From: Aurantiochytrium sp. KH105
Lineage: Eukaryota > Sar > Bigyra > Thraustochytrida > Thraustochytriidae
Reading direction: 5' to 3'
NCBI GenBank assembly: GCA_003116975.1
Contig: BGKB01000130.1
Span: 1-64,000 of the forward strand
Length of the DNA: 64,000 nucleotides
The translations under genes were made by a program, and so were the position numbers. The notes under the pieces were generated by a model. That model was not told the origin of the DNA. It did not search any database and saw only the letters and a program-made list of their open reading frames with translations. Shown in pieces: positions 1-10,123 of the stretch (the stretch's first letter is position 1; each line of letters begins with the position of its first letter).

Positions 1-1930
1 GTAAACGCTGGTGCATATTTGTAAAAAGTTGATTGACAAGCTTGATACCGACATTAATTGCCCATTGGTACCAGTATTTTAAAAGTGAACGTATTGGCTG
101 ACTATGCTTGTGTACGTGCTGAATAAGATTCGAACAGCATAAACGCTTTCTTTTTGCTGCAATTGTCGGATTCACAAAGGCGGACTTTCCTTTTTTCTTT
201 CGTTTTCTGGTCTACACAATAATATTTCTTAATTATTGATTCGGAGAGAGGTCTATCTAGCTAGTACCATGAAGCGATTCCACTCGTGGATGTATGGATA
301 TCTGCGAGCCTCAAGGAGAGGGAGCGACCTTTTTCGAGCCCCTTTTCTAATAAACAAATAGACTCTAAGAAGAGTGTCGCCCATAGGTTGGTTGGGATAG
401 CCTAGAAAAAATTTCCTAGCCTCATCAATAAGGGCATTAGATCTTCGCCTCTCGCGATTGCTGGGTCTTTGCAAAGTGCGAGATGACACCTTTGAAGCAT
501 CTATCACCATCAGGCTTGAGCCCTCGACACCTTAGGCTTGAAGCCAAACGAGCATTTGATGAAAACACCGCGAGCGGCAAAGAATCCCGCTCTTGGGCCG
601 TGACCTACAGCCTTATGCACGTACGTAGAAGAAGCAGAAGGATATTGAGGGGACACACCATATTACCACTCGGAACTCCAGCATGAACATTTGAGATAGG
701 CTTGCTCAAGCTCGTAGAAATCGCAGACGTGAGAGAAGCTTAGCTACAGTCGTTGAGGGTAGCACCTATCTCAGCGAGTGGACCGGTGATCGCTGGTGTG
801 AGCGGCCGAACCAGCGGGAGCCCCGAAGCTTCGCTCAGACTGTTTTGTCGAAATTATCACTCCGGGTCTGTTCCACACACATGTCAAGCAGTTTGTTTTT
901 TGACGGAAATTTGCTCTTTCCGAAACTAGGCCTAACTATGCCTTCTTGGCCTGTATCCTTCCTTCTCTTTCAATCGTCGGAAATGCCTAAAGAGGAAACT
1001 TTGGTTGGGCGAATCTTCAAGTTGACATGACACAGCACCTACTTGCTTCATTTGGCTTCTTGTTCTCTCGTTACGAAAAATATGATGTAGGGAAGGTTTC
1101 TCGACTTGTCATTCGATCATAGGAGGACTCGACATTTCCCACCTCAGATTGTACTTGGAAGCAAATTGTGAGGTTTGCTTGGCGGCCGATCGATCGATCA
1201 TCAGCAGCTTTGGTATACACATACATACCATAGCTTACATACTACATGCGTATGTCAACAGGCGATGAGAATCCGAAGGATGCTGTCGGCACGACGCTCA
1301 GAGGTTTTCCCTTTTTCCTCGATCTTACTTTCTTCCGTTGGGCGGCACGTTCCTTGGTGCTTGGCGGGCAGGCATTATTACTGTCAATACTTCAAGTTAC
1401 TACCTTTCGTCTCGACAAGAGGGGATCAAGCCAAGCGATCGAAGCCAAGCCCAGATCAATCTCTCAAGCTCAATCGCGTCGGCACGCCGGGCTGGCGCCC
1501 TGGCGAGGCGCGAGGAAGGCAAAGAGGTAAGAAGCAAGGGCCCGCCCACGCGCAAGAGGCGGCTGGCAAGCTAGGCCTTCTCGACAGCATCGTGAAACCG
1601 CGCGAGAAGAGAGAGAGAGAAAGAGGACAGGGAGTCTGGACGTGACTTGGGTTTGATTTGGTCCATTGACCACTTCGAGCGAGACTCGAACAGTCCTACG
1701 TATACCTGATCTCAGACTGGGCGATCGCCTGGGTGGGCGTGAACTCCACCTCCCAACTGCTCACCCATTTCAGCCGCGCTGTGGCCAAGCGCTCGGAGAT
1801 CGAGATAAACAAACGAACACCTGCACGCAGGGGCAAGCAGGCCTGGGTTCCACAACAAGACGGGGGACAAGCTCGTGTCTCAAACGCAACGCAACGCAAC
1901 GCAACGCAGCGCAACAAGATAGGGAGAAGA
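1..1930. other. Leading intergenic stretch, no gene recognised
   Basis: This stretch is visibly AT-richer up to about 1.2 kb, then GC-rich. The open frames are short (under about 165 codons), overlap on both strands, often lack an ATG and resemble nothing I know. The last 200 bases are the 5' flank of the TMEM184-family gene and contain a short GCAAC/GCAAC run at about 1887-1915. A remnant of a neighbouring gene or mobile element cannot be excluded. Confidence 0.5.
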
Positions 1931-3385
1931 ATGGACGCCTACTCGGTGCTGACGTTGGCGCACCTGCGCGCAGAGCGCATGGCGAACCTCACGACAGTTG
2001 CCATGTACGGCGTTGTCCTGGTCATGGTCTCCGTTGCAGCCGTGATTTTGACCGAAAATGGAATGCCAAAGCGTCTGGTGGGCTGGTGCGTGGCCGGTAT
2101 CTTCATGATGATGGCTCTTCCTTTGACCACGAGGGACATCAACGACCATTTACGGAACTTTGAGTTTCCCGAGCTGCAAAAGTACATTGTTCGCATCCTC
2201 TTTATGATCCCCATTTACTCGGTCACCTCTTGGCTGTCGCTCGGCAACGAGAAACTGTACACGTATCTGGAGTCCCTGCGGAGCCTCTACGAGGCATACG
2301 TCATTTGGAGCTTTCTGTATTTCCTCATGCTTTACCTGGGCCCCACGGAAGAAATGCTCGCGACACGGCTCGAGTCTTTGCCGCAGCAAAAACACCTCTT
2401 TCCCCTCAACTTCGTGTGGCCCCCATGGAAGATGGGCCACGAGTTCCTCTTCAAGTGCAAGTTCGGCACGTTGCAATACGTTGTGTGGAAGATCACCAAT
2501 GTCTTGATCGTCCTCATCACAAAGGCCGCTGGCGTCTACTACGACGGGGAGTGGCGCATTGATGGCGCCTACTTCTGGTCTATGGGCATTACCAATCTTT
2601 CGCAGCTCATTGCCATCTACTGTCTCGTGCTCTTTTACCACGTCATGAGCAAGGAGTTGGCTCCTATCAAGCCTCTCGCCAAATTTTTGTGCATCAAGGC
2701 GGTCGTGTTCTTTTCTTTCTGGCAAGGGACTGCCATTTCTGCCATGGTGTATTTTGGCTGGATCCACAGCACACCTTATATCAGCGCCGACACATACGCC
2801 AAGGGTCTGCAGGACTTGCTCATTTGCGTCGAAATGTTCTTTTTTGCTGTTGCCCATCATTTCATCTTTAGCTACAAGGACTTTCAGACATACCGTCATG
2901 CGACGGCTCATTCGTCCTTCACCGTGGAAGCCGGGTACGGTGCAATGGAGCGCACAGGATCCTTTGAAAGCAACAGCTCTGGAGCTGGCTCGAGCGACTA
3001 TGTGCGTGCCCTTCTTGAGGCTGCCAACCCACGCGACCTGGTGCATGACATCCGCCGCGACATTGGCCGTCTCGGCGCACGTGGCTCTTTCCATGGATCT
3101 TCCTATGATGACTATGACAACGAGCGCGCACAGGGCGAGGGTGGCTTCGAGTCCGCTGCGAGCTTTGTGCCTACCTCGGATGATTATGGTCTCATTGATA
3201 TCGAAAATGACGAAGATGACGAGGAAGAGGATGCTGGCGATGCGGATAGGTCCGATGACGTCAATGCCGACAGGACAAGCCCCAATGTCGGCAGCGAGGC
3301 GCTAGCGCAAGGGAACCACAATGCAGACACAAGGGGCAGCCCTCAGACTGCAGGAAGCAAGTCCAGCTACAAAGGCAACTCATGA
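1931..3385 (+). CDS. TMEM184 / organic solute transporter alpha (DUF300) family membrane protein
   Basis: The gene encodes a 484-residue multi-pass membrane protein. The frame is open from further upstream, but only through a GTG. The first ATG, at 1931, follows AGAAGA and begins MDAYSVLTLAHL. About seven hydrophobic segments occupy residues 25-330. They contain hallmarks of the family: a first helix around residues 25-45, the stretch MIPIYSVTSWLSL, a YEAYVIWSFLYFLM segment, a WPPWKMG-type loop, and a later helix pair near FCIKAVVFFSFWQG. The C-terminal ~130 residues are hydrophilic and end in a very acidic run rich in Asp and Glu, probably a cytosolic tail. Family members include LAZ1 in plants and TMEM184 in animals, which act in endomembranes or as solute carrier subunits. 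The substrate cannot be told from sequence. Family assignment is confident, function is not. Confidence 0.85.
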   Translation: MDAYSVLTLAHLRAERMANLTTVAMYGVVLVMVSVAAVILTENGMPKRLVGWCVAGIFMMMALPLTTRDINDHLRNFEFPELQKYIVRILFMIPIYSVTSWLSLGNEKLYTYLESLRSLYEAYVIWSFLYFLMLYLGPTEEMLATRLESLPQQKHLFPLNFVWPPWKMGHEFLFKCKFGTLQYVVWKITNVLIVLITKAAGVYYDGEWRIDGAYFWSMGITNLSQLIAIYCLVLFYHVMSKELAPIKPLAKFLCIKAVVFFSFWQGTAISAMVYFGWIHSTPYISADTYAKGLQDLLICVEMFFFAVAHHFIFSYKDFQTYRHATAHSSFTVEAGYGAMERTGSFESNSSGAGSSDYVRALLEAANPRDLVHDIRRDIGRLGARGSFHGSSYDDYDNERAQGEGGFESAASFVPTSDDYGLIDIENDEDDEEEDAGDADRSDDVNADRTSPNVGSEALAQGNHNADTRGSPQTAGSKSSYKGNS

Positions 3386-3859
3386 CATGTGCGATCGCGG
3401 GGTCGTGCCCCAAGTTGATTTGCTCGGCACAAGCGATTTGCTTTTCGAGACCTCGTCGAGCCATTGTTTCAATTCGAACGAGGGGCAAGCTCATTTGGTA
3501 GCTAACGACACCGTCGTAAAAATCTTCGGCGCATCGAAGCTCGCCAGCCTAGGGCTAATCGTCTCTCAATGTATGTTTTTGATCCATTAATCCATTCATT
3601 CATTCACTCATTCATTCATTCAATCAATCGATCAAACAAACAATCATCCATTCGTGTATTCAATCGTTCATTCGTTTCTTCTTCTCCTCAAATCTTTGAC
3701 AAAATCGTCTGGCGGCTCGGTAGGTCGGCAATGAGACGCAAGCGTCCTATTTCCCAGTGCTGCAAACAGACAGACGAGACCACACGTTCACTCGCGCAAC
3801 AACCCGGGCACCAAAACCTCGCCTCCGTGTGACATTATGCATAGCAAGACAGCACGAAC
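3386..3859. other. Convergent intergenic region with ATTC microsatellite
   Basis: This is the 3' flank shared by the TMEM184-family gene (+) and the mitochondrial carrier (-). It holds a degenerate (ATTC)n tract at about 3590-3640 followed by AATC/AAAC variants. I see no gene. Confidence 0.6.
3590..3640. repeat. Degenerate (ATTC)n microsatellite
   Basis: A run of ATTC/ACTC/AATC tetranucleotides lies in the 3' flank between two convergent genes. Confidence 0.85.
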
Positions 3860-4831
3860 CTAGTTCTCGTCCAGATAGCGGTAAAAGAGCTTGATTTGCT
3901 CCAGTGTGATGAACATGACCACCAAGTACGGAGCCTGGCGCACAAAGGTCGGCACAAAGCCCTTGTAGAGCGCCATTGGGCCCTCCTGTCGAACGGTTTT
4001 GACGACGCAGTCAATAGGCCCGCTGTACTGACCCGGAAAGCTATTCATCATGCGCGTCTTAATCGTGTCTGCAGGTGTAGAAGTGCAGCTCGCCACAAAG
4101 CCTGCCATAAATCCGGCTGACAAATGGGTCGCAGGAACATCGGGGGCGCCCATTTGCACCAAAATCATCTTGATCTGATCGTACGCTGCAAATTGTGAGG
4201 CAGTGACAATCATGGCGCGTGCCACAGTGGGCGCACATCCACTCCAAAGCGCACTAACGCCTTCGCTCTGGCCAATACTCATCATACCGTGAAAGACGTT
4301 GCGGTATCCCCGTCGCGCCTCGACGGGCAACTTGCCGTCGGCCTGCATGCGAACCAGTGTGACATCACAGGGATTTGCGACGACAGCTCCGACGGCCCCA
4401 GCCACCAAACCTGCGCCAATCTTTTCCAGAAGCGAGAGCTCGCGCTCGCCAGGAATTTCCCCGAGAGCCTCTTTGCACGAGTCGTAGACGCCGAATCTCA
4501 CGCTCGAGTACACGGCCTGGCGCGCGAGTGAGGCTGTAAGGCCGCCAAAAAGGCCTCGTACGCCGTCGTTACGCAGAATGCTTTGTCCCATGGCCACGGG
4601 ACCAAGCTTTGGGGCCGAGGCCGCGCCTTCTCCTTGCAGCTGCAGACGCACCTTGATAAGGTCCAGAGGGTGGCTCGCGCAGGCGCCAGCCATGGCGGCT
4701 AGACCGCCTTGCAGGAATCTGCGATGCAGATTTCCGGGTTTTGCTGCCGGTGCTTGCGTCGAAGTCGTCACGGCTGCAGTCTTTGCCATCGCCGCCGTCG
4801 TTGTGGTCGTCGTAGTCGAGGAGGTCGCCAT
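3860..4831 (-). CDS. Mitochondrial carrier, dicarboxylate/oxoglutarate (DIC/UCP) type
   Basis: The gene encodes a 323-residue inner-membrane transporter of the SLC25 family. Three repeats of about 100 residues are visible, each with the family signature PxD/ExxK/R: HPLDLIKVR (Pro55), NPCDVTLVR (Pro154) and TPADTIKTR (Pro253). Each is followed by the usual downstream Gly-rich element (GLFGGL, ALWSG, ALYKGF). The combination of NPCDVTLVRMQADGKLP and the overall spacing resembles dicarboxylate and oxoglutarate carriers and plant DIC/UCP5. Exchange of malate, succinate or oxoglutarate for phosphate is therefore the best guess. The N-terminal ~35 residues are a Thr/Ala-rich extension. The gene is divergent from EDRF1 across a 1.4 kb repeat-rich spacer. 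The carrier family is certain, the substrate is an inference. Confidence 0.92.
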   Translation of the reverse strand: MATSSTTTTTTTAAMAKTAAVTTSTQAPAAKPGNLHRRFLQGGLAAMAGACASHPLDLIKVRLQLQGEGAASAPKLGPVAMGQSILRNDGVRGLFGGLTASLARQAVYSSVRFGVYDSCKEALGEIPGERELSLLEKIGAGLVAGAVGAVVANPCDVTLVRMQADGKLPVEARRGYRNVFHGMMSIGQSEGVSALWSGCAPTVARAMIVTASQFAAYDQIKMILVQMGAPDVPATHLSAGFMAGFVASCTSTPADTIKTRMMNSFPGQYSGPIDCVVKTVRQEGPMALYKGFVPTFVRQAPYLVVMFITLEQIKLFYRYLDEN

Positions 4832-4832
4832 G

Positions 4833-4864
4833 CTGGCTTGCTGGCTTGCTAGCTTGCTGGCTCA
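4833..4864. repeat. (GCTTGCTG)n-like microsatellite at carrier 5' end
   Basis: Short GCTGGCTTGCTGGCTTGCTAGCTTGCTGG-type repeats lie directly upstream of the carrier start codon, in the presumed 5' UTR. Confidence 0.8.
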
Positions 4865-5177
4865 CTGCCTATCCCTTGAGGTCTCTCTCGATGAAGGGAC
4901 TTCGCCGCACGGCGCTCGCGCACTCGCTCGAGCCTGCCCTCGCCCTCGCCTACGCTTTCGGCTTTACGCCGCTGCGCTGCGTGCCGTCGTACGCCTTACT
5001 GCGAGAGAGACGATGGCACTCGGAGGGCCAATACCGGTACTGCACGCAACAAACAGAGGTTCTGCCGTCCATGTCATTTCGTTCTCAGGCTGTCTGCGAC
5101 ATTGATTGATGTGACTGCGATGATGAGACGAAGAGGGACGACGGGGAGGGACCACGTTGGGGCTGCATGACCGCGAG

Positions 5178-5226
5178 CGAGACGAGACGAGACGAGACGA
5201 GACGAGACGAGACGAGACGAGACGAC
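5178..5226. repeat. (ACGAG)n microsatellite
   Basis: About nine to ten near-perfect GACGA pentanucleotides lie in the divergent spacer. Confidence 0.9.
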
Positions 5227-5851
5227 ACCGTCTCTGCGACACAGTCCGTACTAGCCTACTAGCGGTATTCCAGTCCAAGAAATGCAGGGGGTCAAGCAGA
5301 GCAGTGGTGACGATGGTGATGTGATGATGACGTTGGCCCGCCACACTTTGACCGCGAGGGCAACAACAAGGAAAGCAGAGGAGCACGAGCGGGACAAGGA
5401 GCGGGAGAGGGAGATGTTGCGAGCAAGAGGCCAGGGCTGGGAAAAGAAGACACGCAGAGGCTGTGGCGGCTGCCTGCCTTGGCCTGTGCTGGCTGGCCTG
5501 CCAGTCAATGGTGGCCTGCAGAGCCCTTTCCTTCTCCAGCCGCAGCTGCCACCGCTTGGAGCCCATGAACCCGAAGTCATGAACCCGACCAGCTGCAGCT
5601 GCAGCTGCAGCCTGCCAGCCTGTTGCTGCTGCAGCCGAGTAAGTGGTCCGGTCAGCGTCAAAGGGGACGCGGGCGTCGAATATTGTCGTAGTAGACCTAC
5701 TATGCGAGTGAACGACCTGCTGCTGTACTCTTCGACCGCAAGCAAGCTGCACTGTGACCATTTGGACGAATTGACGACGTGCGCGATCTCCTTTCGTCGT
5801 GCAGCTTTGCATCAGTGGTGGATTCCTGGAAGCCATCCGAGCACAGCAGAA

Positions 5852-5961
<110 letters not shown>

Positions 5962-6250
5962 TTTCCAAGGCCTATCGCACTACGCTGGGGAGAGAGCACA
6001 AGCGACAGAACCGGAACCACATACCCGCGCACGCACGCGCGAACGCGCGAGTCCTCGCCTCGGGCGTGAGCGCAAGCTTGTACGCACGGCATCAGCTCGC
6101 GGTCTCACAATCGGAAACGCGCGGCGCTGTGGCACGGCACCGCGCCGCGAGAGACGTCTCATCGAGATCAAGATTTCTTCGGGAACATCATCAGCAAGAG
6201 CGACAGGTGAAGGAGGTGCTACCGCTAGCCCGAAGACGCCTGCAGCTACG

Positions 6251-9200
6251 ATGAACTCATGGGCGGCCGTGGCGAAGGCCGGCGTCAGCGCCAAAGAGGA
6301 CAAGGCGCCCTCGCAGCCCCAGCATCCGGCAAGACAGGCACAACAGCAACGACAACACGAACAGCGAGACCGGCACGCCGTGGAGCCCCGCAACGAGCTT
6401 CCAGACAACAACGGGACTACCGTAGCCATCCTTGTTGGTCCAGCGCGACAAGATGAACCACCAAAAACGGTGCCTGCAGATTCCGCACAAGAATGCACCA
6501 CAATAACATTACAGCGACTCTCCTTTGACCCGTGGCAGCGACCCAATTCGAACCACAATAGCAGCAAGCAGCGAATCATCTCCACGGTGCAACTCTTTCA
6601 CTTTGAACGTCTCGACCCAGACACCGATCTTCGCGTTTGCAGACCATCTACTCCAGACTTTTCCTATTTCGATACGAGCGCACAGGCCTCCGATCCGAAC
6701 GGCCCAAGTCTCGGCAAGTCGCAGACGCCCAACGATCCGCCGGGATGGGCCGGACTCTGGCAACACGACGGCTCTGCCAACGTGGACGCAAACACCGAGG
6801 TGCTCTCCCTTCTCGACAGTGCTTTTGACAAGGGTCGACAACCAGACGTTATTGGTTCCTCGCAATCTCTCAAGGCGCTCTTTTCGATGCCATACACGGA
6901 TCGGCCGGTCTCCGTCTTTATCCATCGAGTTGGACGCGCGCTTCTGGTTGAGTCGGGAGAAGAGGATCCGGGCCGCGAAGCAACGCATTTACGTCAAGCT
7001 GGGACCTCTCTCCAATTTCTCGTACACAACGACACAAGTAGCGCTCCTGCACCTCGACCGGATCGCGATTCTCCACGAGCGAGTCGGCCTCTTTCGCCTC
7101 GTGAAAAGATGGAGGCTCTCTTGCATGAACGACTTCTCGAGGCTCAAGGCTTTGAGACTCAAAGCGCGCCCTCAGCGGTCACAGGACGAGGTGCTACTGC
7201 GAATGAATTTGCTCCTCCGAAGCGAGCAAGTGTCCCGCCGTCGCAGGTACCGTCGTCGTCATCGGCGACAGCAACGTCGGCATCAGCACCCTCCCCCTCC
7301 GCCTCATTCTCTCCTTCTCATCCTACGGCTTCTTCAGCTTCTTCGGCTTCTTCGTCATCATCATCTTCTTCTTCTCCTCCCTCGTCGTCTTCGCCTTCTT
7401 CTGCGTCACCTACTTCTTCGAGGTCTTCAACATGGGGCGCGTTTCGCCGAACCCTCAGCTGGAAGTTTGACAATGTCGAAGTCGTCGTGGGAAGCAAGCT
7501 CCTCGTGTTTCAAGATCCGGAAACAGAGGCGGGGAACCTGTCCGTGCGTCTGCACGAAGCTTCGGAGCAGCTGAGTGGGAGTGAATGTCTTGATTTCTAT
7601 CTCGAGAATCGCTTGGCTGGCGTACAGCGCTTCGCCCTTTGTTTGCATTCGCAAGGGCGTGTCCGCGACTGGCGACTGTACGCCACCGAGGACATTCCAC
7701 GGTTGGAGGGCCATCACGCACCCTTTGAGGACAATCGCAAATTGGCTTGCTCCTTTTCTCCGCAGATACTGGAGCAGCGAGCGGCGCAACTCCTAGCCTT
7801 CTTGCGCGAGCGTCTTGTGGATGGCCGCACGTACTGGCTCTTTAAAGGTGCCAACAGTAACCAAGTCCATCTCTGCCAGCCGGCATCGTCCAACTGGATG
7901 TACTCCATGGCAATGTTGTCATATCGCATGGCACTCAGCTACGCACAAAAGCGTCGCAAACTTGACGTTCGACCCCCTGAACAAGCATCAAGCCAAGCTA
8001 CGCACGCAGTAGACCCGCCTTTTTCTGGCAAGAACGCAAGCAAACGCAACAAGGAGCTTGGCAAGGCCGCGCGACGAGGTGGAGGAGGAGCATACAAAAA
8101 TCGACGTGCACATGGTAATGGTGGTGATGGCGACGACAGCGATGCCAAGGATACGGAAAAGCATGCGCAGTACCTGTTTTTTCTCCGCAGGGAGCGGGAG
8201 CTCCTTTCCAAGAGCATTGAGATTCTTGAGGAAATATCGACCGCGGGTGGACCTTCACGCGACCTTTTGCAGGCTTCTTTGCATGAAAAAGTCGCGCAAA
8301 CCTTCTTGGATCAGGTTCCATGGGCGCAAGAGCGCGCCCGCGAGCGCGCATGGAAACAGACGAGCCCTCCTTCGGAGGATGCAGAGGGCGGTGTCGTGGC
8401 CCTTGTAGGCACGGCAGTGCAGCATTGGCACAAGGCCGCTGCACGCCTTGCCGCATGCCCTGACACCGAAGCTCTCCCTAGCGAAGGCATGAAGCAATCC
8501 ATGCGTGATCTCCAAGCCCGGCTGCAAGCGACCGTCTTTGGTTGCTACATGCTAACGGCGCGTGCCCACGCCAGTGTGGGAAAAAACCGCGAGGCGATCC
8601 GCACCATTACGCAAGGTCTTTCCGGAAAGGGGACCTTTGATCGCTGGTTCCCTGACTGGGTATCCACGCACAAGCCGGTCGACGTCGTGCGCGGGTATTC
8701 GTTCTTGGGGGATACGCTCATGGGTCTGTGCAAGCGAGCGCTGCGCAGTTCGAACCGTGGCCCGGGCCCTCAATCGTCTGTCAAGTGGCTCGAGTACTCT
8801 GAAACGGTACGCGGCGAGGTTTTGGCCTGCGTTGCGCTGCGGGGTCAGAGTCAGGCCAGCAATGGCGCTTTCAATAAAGGTAGAGACCATGGCAAGGACA
8901 AGGATGAGGACGAGGTCGAGGACGAGGACGAGGACAACGACATGAGCAAGCCAGCTTTGAGTCCCGGGGAGCACTCTGAGAACACGTGCGCCGCAGAACT
9001 TCTGGTGCGAGGCGCGCTTCAAGTCTACTTGGCAGCGCACACCGAAGCGAAACGTAGTGCTGATCAGGCGCTCCTTCGAGAAACGGATTGGAAGCTCGGA
9101 AATGCTTGCAACGAGCTTGGTAAACTCCTCTTGGCTGTACACGCTCTAGAGGCTGCCAAGGTTGCCTTGGAGGCTGGTGTCGAGCGCTTTGCGCAGTCTG

Positions 9201-9928
9201 ACGCGCGTGCTAATGCCATTGCGCTCTTGCTGAATTTGAATCACTTGTATCGAGGTCTCGGTCTCGCAAGTGCTCAAGCGACGCAGAAAGGCAAATCGAC
9301 GTCTTCATCGACGTCTTCATCGACATCGTCGTCAGCATCATCTGGACAGGCACAAACATCACAACAAAGCTCTGTACAAGAGCAGGCACCAGCAAGTCAA
9401 CTTCGCGAGGGCGCGGACAGACTACGAGACCAAGAGGCCTTTATTCAAAAGGGTACAGACTATCTAGAGCAAGCGCGGAGACTTGCAGGTGCCGCAGGAA
9501 ACCCAGCTGTCGAGCTTGAGCTTGCCATGAATGAGATGATCCGTGGCGTTTGGCTACGTGGTCACTGCTCGGGCGATCTTGAGACGCTCGACCCACTTGC
9601 CCGTCGGTTCACCATCTATTGTACACAGGAGGCCATTACGCATCTGCGCGCTGCGCTCTCGCGTTACGAGCCTCTCCAGGCAACCCAGGCCGTCGCCGTC
9701 GAAAAGGCGGCCGCCGTTCACTATCATCTTGGGGCGCATTTCGCTTGGATTGCCAAGCAGCACACCGATGCCTCGCTCGCAGCGCTCACCACTACGAATC
9801 GTAGGCTAACGCGCGAGCTCGCTGTGCGGCACTTTCGTCAGGCTCTTGCTGGCCTTCCCCAAGGAGCTTCGCAGGATCAATGCCGCAGCGAGCTGGCTGC
9901 ACTGCAGCAAGCAGCACGGGGGGCGTGA
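6251..9928 (+). CDS. EDRF1 (erythroid differentiation-related factor 1) family protein
   Basis: The gene encodes a 1225-residue protein starting MNSWAAVAKAG at the ATG nearest the conserved core. Conserved EDRF1 blocks are visible: MPYTDRPVSVFIHRVG around residue 212 (animal proteins have a PYS..RVSVAVHRIG-type block); WKFDNVEVVVGSKLLVF around residue 405; the LDFYLENRLAGV...LYATEDIPRLEG block; and FSPQILEQ..AQLLAFLRERL..GRTYWLFKGA. The C-terminal half is helical and TPR-like. The pieces are interrupted by species-specific low-complexity inserts: Ser-rich around residues 330-395, Lys/Glu/Asp-rich around 885-905, and Ser/Thr around 1015-1035. EDRF1 is a conserved eukaryotic protein; in vertebrates it is linked to transcription and erythroid differentiation. 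Its role in a protist is unknown. The 3' end converges on the phosphate-transporter gene across a minisatellite. Confidence 0.85.
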   Translation: MNSWAAVAKAGVSAKEDKAPSQPQHPARQAQQQRQHEQRDRHAVEPRNELPDNNGTTVAILVGPARQDEPPKTVPADSAQECTTITLQRLSFDPWQRPNSNHNSSKQRIISTVQLFHFERLDPDTDLRVCRPSTPDFSYFDTSAQASDPNGPSLGKSQTPNDPPGWAGLWQHDGSANVDANTEVLSLLDSAFDKGRQPDVIGSSQSLKALFSMPYTDRPVSVFIHRVGRALLVESGEEDPGREATHLRQAGTSLQFLVHNDTSSAPAPRPDRDSPRASRPLSPREKMEALLHERLLEAQGFETQSAPSAVTGRGATANEFAPPKRASVPPSQVPSSSSATATSASAPSPSASFSPSHPTASSASSASSSSSSSSSPPSSSSPSSASPTSSRSSTWGAFRRTLSWKFDNVEVVVGSKLLVFQDPETEAGNLSVRLHEASEQLSGSECLDFYLENRLAGVQRFALCLHSQGRVRDWRLYATEDIPRLEGHHAPFEDNRKLACSFSPQILEQRAAQLLAFLRERLVDGRTYWLFKGANSNQVHLCQPASSNWMYSMAMLSYRMALSYAQKRRKLDVRPPEQASSQATHAVDPPFSGKNASKRNKELGKAARRGGGGAYKNRRAHGNGGDGDDSDAKDTEKHAQYLFFLRRERELLSKSIEILEEISTAGGPSRDLLQASLHEKVAQTFLDQVPWAQERARERAWKQTSPPSEDAEGGVVALVGTAVQHWHKAAARLAACPDTEALPSEGMKQSMRDLQARLQATVFGCYMLTARAHASVGKNREAIRTITQGLSGKGTFDRWFPDWVSTHKPVDVVRGYSFLGDTLMGLCKRALRSSNRGPGPQSSVKWLEYSETVRGEVLACVALRGQSQASNGAFNKGRDHGKDKDEDEVEDEDEDNDMSKPALSPGEHSENTCAAELLVRGALQVYLAAHTEAKRSADQALLRETDWKLGNACNELGKLLLAVHALEAAKVALEAGVERFAQSDARANAIALLLNLNHLYRGLGLASAQATQKGKSTSSSTSSSTSSSASSGQAQTSQQSSVQEQAPASQLREGADRLRDQEAFIQKGTDYLEQARRLAGAAGNPAVELELAMNEMIRGVWLRGHCSGDLETLDPLARRFTIYCTQEAITHLRAALSRYEPLQATQAVAVEKAAAVHYHLGAHFAWIAKQHTDASLAALTTTNRRLTRELAVRHFRQALAGLPQGASQDQCRSELAALQQAARGA

Positions 9929-10013
9929 GTTGTCGCAAGTTCTTGTTGAGAGCTTTCTCAAGTTGTCGAGACAGAGATCGAGAATGGGTCTCCCACCCAA
10001 GCACTTGAGATGT

Positions 10014-10118
10014 GCACGCACTTTAGTTGCGCGTACTACTATAGTTGCACGTACTACTTTAGTTGCACGTACTACTTTGGTTGCACGTACTACTTTAGTT
10101 GCACATACCACTTTAGTT
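10014..10118. repeat. 18-bp minisatellite, about six units
   Basis: Tandem 18-mers of consensus GCACGTACTACTTTAGTT start at 10029, 10047, 10065, 10083 and 10101. A truncated, mutated unit precedes them. The array fills most of the 195-base gap between two convergent stop codons and ends five bases before the transporter's stop. Confidence 0.95.
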
Positions 10119-10123
10119 GCAAT

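Noticed and set aside
2150-3094. 314-codon minus-strand frame
   Set aside because: Antisense shadow of the TMEM184-family gene with no hydrophobic or domain pattern.
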